26,259 bases of DNA from Gonium pectorale (Eukaryota > Chlorophyta > Chlorophyceae > Chlamydomonadales > Volvocaceae). The DNA lies in contig LSYV01000026.1 in the NCBI GenBank assembly GCA_001584585.1, forward strand, positions 489,300 to 515,558, read 5' to 3'. The notes under the pieces were generated by a model, which was not told where the DNA came from, made no database searches, and saw only the letters and a program-made list of their open reading frames with translations. Both the position numbers and the translations under genes were made by a program. Shown in pieces: positions 12,001 to 17,865 of the stretch. The first letter of the stretch is position 1. Each line of letters starts with the position of its first letter.

Positions 12001-12307
12001 GGAGGGGAGCCCAACCGGCGATCCAATGAGGGCAGCCGGGCTAGCTAGCCGCCCGTTCGCGAGGCTGACGCCTGCAGCGGGGACCATCTCATGCATGCAG
12101 CCAGCCAGTTGGTTGGCCAGGGTCGTGCATGGTCGGGCATACCCAAGGACAGGCAGGCAGCAGCACGGCGTGACACTGCCTGGCCCAGCGGCCACCCCGG
12201 CGGTTCGCGGAAAGTTAACAAACTACATTATTCACCGCACCTGAGGAAAGCCAAAGGCTCGATGCCAGAAAGGCCAGGCCAAGAAGAAAAGTTCTGGCTC
12301 GCAGCAT
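1..12307 (-). CDS. Gene B: large secreted/surface SRCR plus Pmp-like beta-helix protein, 5' part (3' end beyond window)
   Basis: Hand-built model with 16 exons, in transcript order: 12307-12241, 11607-11489, 11060-11020, 10836-10553, 10385-10186, 9874-9657, 9115-8670, 7731-6900, 6634-6394, 6012-5746, 5629-5485, 4914-4195, 4011-3235, 3082-2796, 2381-2208 and 1841-1 (open at the edge). All 15 introns are GT-AG and phase is continuous, giving 2219 codons plus 2 nt. Domain order is signal peptide (residues 1-22), Pro/Leu linker, SRCR (48-147), an unrecognised beta-rich extracellular region (about 171-735), then right-handed beta-helix repeats from about 736 to the edge. The repeats resemble the chlamydial polymorphic outer-membrane protein (Pmp) type, which is abundant in volvocine surface proteins. 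The protein is probably exported to the cell surface or matrix for adhesion or recognition; that role is inferred. If it matches its neighbour, a Cys-rich and multi-pass membrane end lies beyond the window. The weakest points are intron 1, the exon 4 donor (a second in-phase GT exists upstream) and the exon 7 acceptor. Confidence 0.8.
1421..1590 (-). other. Acidic low-complexity insert inside the beta-helix (exon 16)
   Basis: Between two regular rungs (one ending GGAVFVMSSSKL, the next resuming VVSLDSSCALRL) the frame carries roughly 55 residues. They are almost entirely Asp, Glu, Gly and Ser, with runs such as DDEEEDGDCDGDD and EDGEDEGEGKEDDEEE. On the plus strand this is a TCTTCC/CTCCTC tract. 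The frame stays open through it with no stop, and the rung spacing resumes afterwards, so it reads as a disordered loop bulging from the helix. Such a loop could bind calcium or cations, but that is inference. Confidence 0.7.
2208..2381 (-). other. Gene B exon 15: one to two beta-helix rungs
   Basis: A 174-nt exon, phase 0 on both sides. It begins after CCTCCTGCAG with GSPLLSQVAPSGVVSVTL, continues SDAEFIGNGAYLDGGALGF and ends LSNLRAIALR|GTGGGC. It has no internal Met near its start, but the GGALGF motif and the in-phase splice sites support it well. The following intron (2207-1842, 366 bp) ends CTGACAG, and exon 16 resumes with IAVRGCNFSSNYAGGAGGAL. Confidence 0.78.
2796..3082 (-). other. 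Gene B exon 14: beta-helix rungs
   Basis: A 287-nt exon (phase 1 in, phase 0 out) encoding GGAFYADFIGSLTLSG, SNRAGGDGGLAF, SNRASRSGGAVAAL and GNVAEQGAGGVLSV. It ends IPQA|GTGAGC. The acceptor at 3083 (TTAATGCAG) completes the GGxF motif begun in exon 13. The intron downstream (2795-2382, 414 bp) shows no coding signal I can recognise. Confidence 0.8.
3235..4011 (-). other. Gene B exon 13: block of beta-helix rungs
   Basis: A 777-nt exon, also phase 1 on both sides. It starts after a strong C-rich tract (CCCC T repeats, 4021-4050 on the plus strand) and CTGGCAG. It carries about eight regular rungs (GTFSHNTVRGASGGALF, GGALANNTARDNGGAVAV, GGALEGNTAAAGPGGAVG and so on). One rung has CRCSAALSGGALF, which adds a paired cysteine. 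It ends GNG|GTGGGC at 3235, and the Gly codon is completed in the next exon. Confidence 0.82.
4195..4914 (-). other. Gene B exon 12: block of beta-helix rungs
   Basis: A 720-nt exon flanked by phase-1 introns on both sides, so it can be duplicated or skipped without a frameshift. It begins by completing a GGGAVYL motif across the junction and ends at HLTRA just before a GTGCGG donor. Rungs are separated by SxNTAxGxGGAL-type motifs. One rung holds a longer loop with FMPWFLFGTDSNSEDECYEL, an acidic and aromatic insertion unlike the others and possibly a surface-exposed binding loop. The reading frame stays open past the donor to 4070. Only splicing at 4195 gives the phase needed to join the next exon at 4011. 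Confidence 0.8.
4915..5484. other. Gene B intron 11, low-GC, no gene seen
   Basis: A 570-bp intron noticeably poorer in GC than the exons. It holds an imperfect triple of about 20 bp built on ccttcgttt-like words (5262-5318) but no frame with helix motifs. Donor G|GTAGGT at 5485; acceptor CCGTACAG at 4915. Confidence 0.6.
6741..6793. repeat. Perfect intronic hairpin (20-bp stem, 13-nt loop)
   Basis: Arms 6741-6760 and 6774-6793 are exact reverse complements around the loop gcctaaaaaagga. It lies wholly within gene B intron 8 (6899-6635), so the pre-mRNA would carry the hairpin. Confidence 0.85.
6900..7731 (-). other. Gene B exon 8: Pro/Ser-rich spacer leading into the beta-helix
   Basis: This 832-nt exon starts with a Pro/Ser/Ala-rich linker (PPPSAAPPRTQPTG, SSLGVPPSYPSSPEP, then LTPAAPASPPAPLLP). 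It passes into a beta-rich portion containing CRLVLIGFGAGSVSWSALL. It ends with the first helix-coil-like rungs, where VELVSVED and RHLTLVDSVVENV each have the inward hydrophobic spacing of a right-handed beta-helix. The Pro-rich part resembles the hydroxyproline-rich shafts of algal wall proteins, but is too short and irregular to call as such. An in-frame TGA just upstream of the acceptor (near 7757) fixes the 5' boundary. Phase 1 at the start matches the exon 7 donor G|GTGAGT. Confidence 0.65.
7732..8669. other. Gene B intron 7 (938 bp), no gene seen
   Basis: The longest intron in the model, with a C/T-rich tract (8257-8290) and a short inverted repeat tgccaagc/gcttggca (about 8346-8373). 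Frames here lack the features of the neighbouring exons. An undetected exon is possible, but none is needed to keep phase. Confidence 0.55.
8670..10385 (-). other. Unrecognised extracellular region between SRCR and beta-helix (exons 5-7)
   Basis: Exons 10385-10186, 9874-9657 and 9115-8670 encode about 290 residues with alternating beta-strand-like hydrophobicity, scattered cysteines and N-x-S/T sequons. Recognisable stretches are LCRNQSDYKSLSCFLTE, RVVYEYEDGSRSCPSD, a basic PPRRRILLQRRG, WSVDLWVDALSVEDV and a last block around RFAVLHETSSTPLLLYLQL and WTVARLAADSPEVRSG. The last block has the feel of a jelly-roll or Ig-like binding domain, but I could not assign a family. Phases join cleanly. 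The exon 7 acceptor (CTCAACAG at 9116) has a mediocre pyrimidine tract. Two better-looking upstream AGs were ruled out because they would leave the wrong phase. Confidence 0.6.
9977..10035. repeat. 15-bp tandem repeat in gene B intron 5
   Basis: About four near-exact copies of aggggctccgcgctg, inside the intron between exons 5 and 6. Confidence 0.85.
10553..11607 (-). other. SRCR domain of gene B (exons 2-4)
   Basis: Three exons join into a scavenger receptor cysteine-rich domain at residues 48-147. The start LRLVGG..PNEGRLE is in exon 2, the middle VFLRGSYVAVCDDR is in the 41-nt exon 3, and exon 4 has FTDAAAQVACRQLGM, a LDEVSCYGNE..LDQC block, WGRSDCG and a closing VGVRC. Eight cysteines are visible (73, 86, 98, 99, 117, 127, 137, 147), consistent with the usual disulphide-bonded SRCR fold. 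The linker between VCDD and the VACRQLG block is short, and the tryptophan usually found there is missing. SRCR domains bind polyanions, glycans or proteins in animal receptors. They are also common in volvocine extracellular proteins, where the ligands are largely unknown. After the domain, exon 4 runs into a Gly/Glu/Pro-rich spacer. Confidence 0.9.
12241..12307 (-). CDS. Gene B exon 1: start codon and signal peptide
   Basis: The ATG at 12307-12305 opens MLRARTFLLGLAFLASSLW, followed by LSS. This is a textbook secretory signal: a short basic N-region (RAR), a long hydrophobic core and small residues at the end. The exon ends CAG|GTGCGG at 12241 with one base over. That base joins the acceptor at 11608/11607 (TTGCCCGTCAG) to make a Gly codon, leading into the proline/leucine linker and the SRCR domain. 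I chose this start because the exon 2 frame has a stop (TAA near 11665) and no Met upstream. This was the only nearby upstream ATG I found that combines a signal peptide, a good donor and the required phase 1. Upstream ATGs occur in the presumed 5' UTR, so transcript data should confirm it. Confidence 0.7.
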
Positions 12308-12780
12308 GCCGCATCTAAAGAGCCCACGTCGGCGCCGTTCAGCACCTCAGGCTTGCCTCAATATTCACAAACAATAGGCTTGTCAGCAACACTCTCGTCA
12401 AACGTTTGGCCCCGCCAGAACGAGGAGCGAGGCTATGGTACCACGCTTATGCGCCACGGAGACAGGCCTGAAAATGAAATGTATCGACATTGAAATCGTA
12501 TAGGCCACATAACCCCAAGTGCAGTCTGACGTACGCGAAATGGCAGATTATTGGGCCGGGTTTCTGAATGAGATGTATGACAAGCATCAAAGATTGTGAA
12601 TTGCAAATGGTACAACTGGAAGGAGTGTCGAACCCGCCATTATGAATTCACCCCCATAATGGTTTCGTCAGTATATAACCGTTAAAGTGGTACATGCATG
12701 CAAAGACAGTATACTGATTTTTATATAATCCACATGCAGCTATATTTACCTCCTCGGCATTGTTGTGCGCTCGCGACAAC
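12308..12780 (-). promoter_or_regulatory. Probable promoter and 5' UTR of gene B
   Basis: This stretch is clearly AT-richer than the coding DNA on both sides. On the minus strand it contains TATATAAAAA at 12726-12717 and a weaker TTATATAC at about 12678-12671. The first would place transcription start near 12690 and give a 5' UTR of roughly 380 nt before the ATG at 12307. That leader would hold several upstream ATGs, one opening a 60-codon frame (12615-12433). Either the true start lies nearer the ATG, or the leader is regulated or spliced. Confidence 0.35.
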
Positions 12781-13312
12781 GGAGTCGGGTTATAACCGAC
12801 GACAGTGGCAGTCGGGCTTGGGCGCCAGCAGCGCGCTCGCGATGCATACGATCGAGAACACGCGGCAGATGGCAATGTATCGCGCGGAGCTGGAGTCGCT
12901 ACGCGCCCATTCTCGGGCCGGTTCCTGCCCTATGCCCCACCAAGGCTTGGACCTGAGTGGTCCCACACCCGTGCGGGCGTGCTCATGGACGAGCGCACGC
13001 AGTGATGCATGCCATGGGGTTCAACCTGGTGACCCGACACGGGGCGGGCGGGGTAGCTGTCGCAAACGTCACAAACGTTCTGCTTATTGGCGACTGGGCA
13101 ACCAGAGTACGCCCGGGGCGCCGATCAGCGCTTCAGCGGGTCTCTTGCCAACCCGTGCGTGGCGACGCACGGAACGGCTGCAACTAAACTGGACCGTTTC
13201 CACGTCATAAGAACCTCTCGCGAATCCCTACCGAAGTGCCCCCGGGATACATACGTGCCCAAGGGCCCTACAGGCAGGTGGCTGGAGTTAAACGGGCTCC
13301 TCTCCAGGAAGG

Positions 13313-13351
13313 CTTGTCCGGTCTTGTCCGGTCTTGTCCGGTCTTGTCCGG
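13313..13351. repeat. 10-bp tandem repeat
   Basis: Nearly four copies of gtcttgtccg in a row in the intergenic region; exact over 13321-13350. Confidence 0.85.
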
Positions 13352-14013
13352 AGTCGTGTTAGGACTTCAGGGGTCGACTATGGAGCCGCTGTGTCGTGCC
13401 GTACGTACAGCTGTAGGCCATAGCTGTCGTACCCCCGCCCTGAACAGGGAGGATTTGAGCGGTTACAGCACGATGACCGGGGCATGCTGCGATCCAGATT
13501 GTGCAATTGCCGGATCTCCTGCTGACAGAAGATAGCCTCCGTCAACGCTGCGCCACACAGCTGAACACTGCCGTGCCGGGCACGATGCCCGCAGGGAAGG
13601 GCTTCAAGGGCTGCGCAACTGGCGCTAACAGCGGGAGGTGGCTTCGTTCCCCGCGAAGGGCCCCTCTCTGAACTGCCTTGACCTGCTCGGACAACCTCAG
13701 CGCTGGCCTCCCTGCTCCCGCATCCTGCATGGTGTCATTGCATCTTTATTTGACAAAAAAAGACCCTGAGGAGCGTTCATACACCCCTCACAGAAGATTC
13801 CCATGACGTGTGCGCTCCTCTATCTAGCCATGACTGGAGGGGATAGGGACGTCTGTGATGAGGAGCGACGGCCGCAATCCGATCGCCCGCAGTTACCTCC
13901 ATCTTCAGTGCATGGGGCCCACGAGACGCACACGAGAATACGTCGCAACGCGTGTTCCTGCGTGTTACGTCCGTGGAGTTGGGTTCCCGCTTTGTATGCA
14001 GCGTTTTATACTT

Positions 14014-14822
14014 CGCAACACAACAAGACCGCACCGCCATGGCACGTTGTGCGTTGTAAGCACTTGCCATGAGTTGAGCTCATTATTAGTGCGTGTCAAG
14101 CCCGTTAAGAGACAGCCAACGAATTGTACGGATCACAATAGCACGGCGTATGCATATACGGTATGCGTACGTGTCACGGTCCGTAAAACTCACGGTCACA
14201 GACGTCTAACCCCCAGTGTGTGCCTCCGAATGGAGGCGACACAAGTGAACGCCATAATGCGTCCACAAGACAAATTGTGTATATCTGCAAGGGTTCGTTT
14301 ACTATCTACGGTTCTCTGATAGCAACCAATGTTAGGGAGTAAATGGGCCCCAGCCGAGGGCCTTACACACGTAGAGCAGGCGGGGTGAAGGGCCGCGCCC
14401 ACGCACACACCGCACGAGCGGGCCAGGCGCAACAGACATTTTGGCGCGCGCCGCCCACATAACACACAGCCAACAGCAACCGCGCGGGCAAGCAACAGGG
14501 CGGGTGGGTGGGGCCCCCACAAAGTGAAAGCAAAAAGCCATCGAGCTCTGCTTAGCAACGAGCGTGTAATGGAAAGCAGAATGCTTGACACTAGCGCGCT
14601 GCGCGCCAACGACCTGTGACGCTGTCGTTCAACCGCTAAGAACCTCTACGCATAGTAGAAGTTGTACGAGACAAGCATCCAGAGAGACGATGTGCATGCG
14701 GCACAGTGCAGCACAGTGCCCGACAGACTGCTGTACATCAGGTGCTGGGTGGGAGGACCATGTGCGGCACATGGGCATCTACGCACCGTACAGCTGGCGC
14801 AATAAATGAACCGAGACTCAAG
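14014..14822. repeat. Diverged duplicate of the gene A downstream flank, copy 1
   Basis: Segments at about 14014-14310 and 14680-14822 align with about 16029-16290 and 16317-16450. Shared anchors include gtcaagccc..taagagac, gccataatgcg, catgcggcacagtgc and accgagactcaa, all in the same order and orientation. The offset falls from about 2000 to 1620 bp, implying roughly 360 bp inserted into copy 1 (around 14320-14680). Confidence 0.65.
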
Positions 14823-14876
14823 AAGCTACTGCCCATGTGCCCATGTGCCCATGTGCCCATGTGCCGCACATGGTCC
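14755..14876. repeat. 22-bp inverted repeat with a 9-bp tandem expansion
   Basis: Arms 14755-14776 and 14855-14876 are exact reverse complements. The loop side of the right arm holds about four copies of cccatgtgc (14832-14867, overlapping the arm), as if the arm end had slipped and expanded. Confidence 0.75.
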
Positions 14877-15152
14877 TGACCCTGCCTGAGCTGACCTGGC
14901 CGTAGCGATGCCATTCCCGCTGTCAAATGCACCAAAATATCGGTAAAAGCACCAATCGCACCCGGACCGTCTCGCTCCTGGTTAGCCTAACCCCCCACCC
15001 CCCAACATTTCATCAGTTTCTGTGTTCAAGCATCCCACGCGTCACTGTGCGCGATGCCAGAAGAATGCGAGCGACGGGGGGGGGGCTCTGGGGCGCGCTC
15101 CACCTAGGCCGAGCATGTACCTCCCCGCGCCGCATGCAACCAACCAACCTGC

Positions 15153-15262
15153 TGCCGGACCTCCGGTGCGGGCGGCCCAGCGTTGCGGCGGGCTGCCCCA
15201 CTCGCCATCAGCGTCCACCAGTTGCAGCCTGGGTGCCGCTGCTTGGCGGGCGGGCCTTCTTC
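15153..15262 (-). pseudogene. Copy of the gene A 3' coding end (pseudogene fragment or captured tail)
   Basis: 110 bp matching 16959-17068 with four mismatches by eye and no gap. In the minus direction it encodes KKARPPSSGTQAATGGR followed by TGA at 15210-15208. This is identical to the end of gene A except for Gly in place of Asp, and it continues into 55 bp of the 3' UTR. Similarity stops sharply on both sides. It lies within a larger, more diverged duplication of the downstream flank. Confidence 0.75.
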
Positions 15263-15639
15263 ACATACATGAGACGGCTGCGCGCGCGTAGGTGCGGTCC
15301 CGCAGGGCGCCGTGTGCGACCCTGGAGGGCGCGAGCTCGCGGTGCAGCAGAGCACTCCATCGGCTAGCAAGCACAGCGAAGATACCGAAACCGGCCTCGG
15401 CGGCCAGAGCCTGGCGGCGTTCCTCCTTGAGCGCCTAAAGAGCCGCGTCCACCCGCACATCATCGCCGACGGTGAGCAGGCGCCGGCAGTCGGAGAGAGG
15501 GCCGTGAACGGCCTCCACCCCGGGCCGGCGGCTGACCACACCCGTGTTGCTTGAGGAGCAACGGGTTGACTCACAGTGGCGCGTTCTAACACCATTCACC
15601 AGGCACGAAGGGTGGTTCCAAGATGTCGGAGACCGGGGG

Positions 15640-15754
15640 CCTGGTCGTCGTTCTCTTGCAGTTCAGCCGGACCAGGTTCGGGCGAAAAAGGGGGCTGCGG
15701 GCGATGCATGCACCACAACAAAGGCGGCTGAACTGCAAAAGAACGACGATCAGG
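15640..15754. repeat. 30-bp inverted repeat with 55-bp loop
   Basis: Arms 15640-15669 and 15725-15754 are reverse complements at 28 of 30 positions; the inner ends read gttcagccg and cggctgaac. It may be a small inverted-repeat transposon (MITE) or a hairpin relic. No target-site duplication was established. Confidence 0.7.
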
Positions 15755-15771
15755 CTGCCAGAGCACAATAG

Positions 15772-15853
15772 GTGGTTACCATGTAACGTTACACTAGGTT
15801 GCTGACTGCACGGCCATTTCGGGTCTACTAGTATAACGTTACATGGTAACCAC
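15772..15853. repeat. 20-bp perfect inverted repeat with 42-bp loop
   Basis: Arms 15772-15791 and 15834-15853 are exact reverse complements and include the palindrome taacgtta. It lies 17 bp beyond the previous inverted repeat, so the two may belong to one inserted element. Confidence 0.8.
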
Positions 15854-16028
15854 GAAAGGACGGAGCCTAACGTTTCCGGCGCATGTGAGAGAGGGAGGGA
15901 GAGCCCATGGCACGACCAGCAGGCATGCTACATGCCGTACATGCTCTGAAACCAGCACATACCCAGGCGCGGCGGTACTACATCACGGCACCTTGCACTT
16001 CCCGACACATGACCTTACGGTAACGCCT

Positions 16029-16450
16029 CGCAACACGACAAGACCACTATGTCGAATTGTGCAGTGTGAATCTTGCCAAGAGCTGAGCTCAGCGTCAAGC
16101 CCACTAAGAGACAACCAAGAAAATGTTATCCAGAGTTCCAGACGGCATACGTAAACGTACGTATCACGGTCCGTACGGTCCACCACTAACGGTCGGCAGG
16201 TGTTGTGCCGTACCAACAAATCAAGGCGACACTGAAAATCGCCATAATGCGCACGCAAGGCGAGTGATTCTGCAAGGGGCGGAACATAATAATGATGCAA
16301 CCCACATGCACCCGGAAGGACGAGGTGCATGCGGCACAGTGCGGCAACCAACAACTACTTGATGGGAGACCGCGTACGGCACACGAGCGCCTATATATGC
16401 ACCATATCCCTACGGCGGACGCGAGTAACCAACCGAGACTCAATTTACAA
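16029..16450. repeat. Diverged duplicate of the gene A downstream flank, copy 2
   Basis: Partner of the segment at 14014-14822, with the same anchors in the same order. It ends in the stretch carrying the candidate gene A polyadenylation signal, which copy 1 lacks at the equivalent place. Confidence 0.65.
16445..16449 (-). terminator. Candidate polyadenylation signal TGTAA of gene A
   Basis: TGTAA is the usual polyadenylation signal of Chlamydomonas and its relatives. On the minus strand this is the first TGTAA I find downstream of the gene A stop, and would give a 3' UTR of about 570 nt, normal for the group. No closer copy was seen between 17013 and 16450. Confidence 0.4.
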
Positions 16451-17013
16451 AAGCACATGCATGTCTGAGCGACGCTGCGTTGTTCAGTGAACTCAGATTG
16501 CGTACGGATCACATGCACCACAGTGATGCAGTAGAGATAGTCGAGATACGTTCGAGGAAACGAAACCGTGTTTGGAGACTGGCGTCCTAGCACCTTTATG
16601 GCGGTGGAGCGTTGAGGCCACTCACGCCTTGGGTCACGCACGACATCCGGCAGCAATGTGCAAACATCTTGGGTCCGCCTGCGCTTCGTTCCCCACCCTC
16701 CATAGCTCCCAAACTGCGCATAACGACGTGCAGCCGCGAAGGCTGTCGAATGCACCACCAAGCCGAGCCAATCGCACTGGGAGGGTCGCGCACCCGGTAA
16801 GCCCACACACGAAGTCTGATCATCCTTTATTTGCCAGCAGCCTTTATTTGCCGAGTGTTCACGAGCGCCAGGGATGGTGCACAACTCAAAAGGAAGAGGA
16901 GGGCTTAGGGCGCTCTCTAGTGCGGGTACCTTCGAAGCCACACTCCATCCATGGGCATTGCCGGACCTCCGGTGCGGGCGACCCAGCGTTGCGGCGGGCT
17001 GCCCCACTCGCCA

Positions 17014-17865
17014 TCAGCGTCCACCGGTTGCCGCCTGGGTGTCGCTGCTTGGCGGGCGGGCCTTCTTCCGGTGAATCGTGGCATCGGCGGGCGCGGCCGC
17101 CACTTCAACGGCCACACCCGCCACACGCACCGCCGCAGATTCGCCAGCCCCAGGCGTGCGTCGGCCGCTGCTGTGGCTGCCCTGTCCGCATCCGCCCCAG
17201 ACTGCGCCTCTACCATGGCCGCGGTCGCCATTCAGCCCATCAGCGCCGATGCGGCCAATGTCGATGCGCACCGGGGAATCCGGCCCGGCGCCACCACCCG
17301 CATCGCGCAGCGCCGCCGGTGTTGCAGGTTCGGGACCCAGGACCACGGGCCCCTGCGCCTGCTCGCGCTTCCGCCTCTGCTCGCTACTCCGCTGCCGTTG
17401 CGCTGGTGCGGTCGAGGAACGCGGATAGGGCTTGGCAGGTGTGTTGCCCCCGTCGTCTGTGGAGTGCCCCGCACCGGCCCTCTGTCTGTCGGAGGAGGCC
17501 TTGCGGGCCCCCGATCCCTTTGGCCCCTTACCGCTGCCCCTGGGCCCCGCCCTCCCGCCCACTCGCTCCCCGCTGCTGCTGTCACTGCCGCTCTCGCTGC
17601 CATTGCCCTTCCCCCCCTTTCCTGGCTGGCTCTGATTGACCCCTCCATCCCCACCTTCGGGATCGCCGCCGCCGCCGCCACCGCCGTTGCCGGAGCGCCG
17701 CACGCCGGAGCGGCGGATCGTGCCCGCAAAGCCCCACGACGAGAGCTTGCGCTGCAGGCTGCTTGCGGTCCTGGCGACGGTCCGCCAGCTGCGCTTGAGA
17801 AGGAAGGCCAGGAAGACAGCCAGGAGGCCCACGTTGATGAGGAGGATCAGGACGCCGACCGAGCC
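17014..17865 (-). other. Gene A exon k: last membrane helix, low-complexity tail and stop
   Basis: After the acceptor CCCAACCAG the exon encodes GSVGVLILLINVGLLAVFLA, a basic KRSW.TVARTASSLQRKL segment and then about 250 residues rich in Gly, Ser, Arg and Pro (GGGGGGG, SGSDSSSGERVGG, SSEQRRKREQAQ). It ends KKARPPSSDTQAATGGR and TGA at 17016-17014. The tail lacks any fold signature and is probably a disordered cytoplasmic end. The final 17 codons plus the start of the 3' UTR recur almost unchanged at 15153-15262. Confidence 0.75.

Larger units (their letters stand above)
12781..17013. other. Intergenic region with duplicated flank and inverted repeats, no supported gene
   Basis: No frame here shows the codon pattern, repeat motifs or splice continuity of the flanking genes. 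The region is less GC-rich than the exons. It contains a 10-bp tandem repeat (13313-13351), two diverged copies of a roughly 1-kb segment (about 14014-15262 and 16029-17068), inverted repeats at 14755-14876, 15640-15754 and 15772-15853, and a poly-G run near 15075. A plus-strand frame at 12698-13210 and a minus-strand fragment at about 15540-15264 with an internal TAG were examined. Neither is convincing as a gene. Confidence 0.6.

Noticed and set aside
12698..13210. 170-codon plus-strand frame divergent from gene B
   Set aside because: One short stretch looks helical (about 12840-12905), but the remainder is compositionally random, no homologue is recognised and no splice continuity is seen. 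Kept only as a weak possibility.
15263..15540. Minus-strand helical-looking frame with an internal TAG at 15437-15435
   Set aside because: It might be a decayed coding fragment, but the opposite strand is also open, no family is recognised and the frame has a stop, so I do not call a gene.
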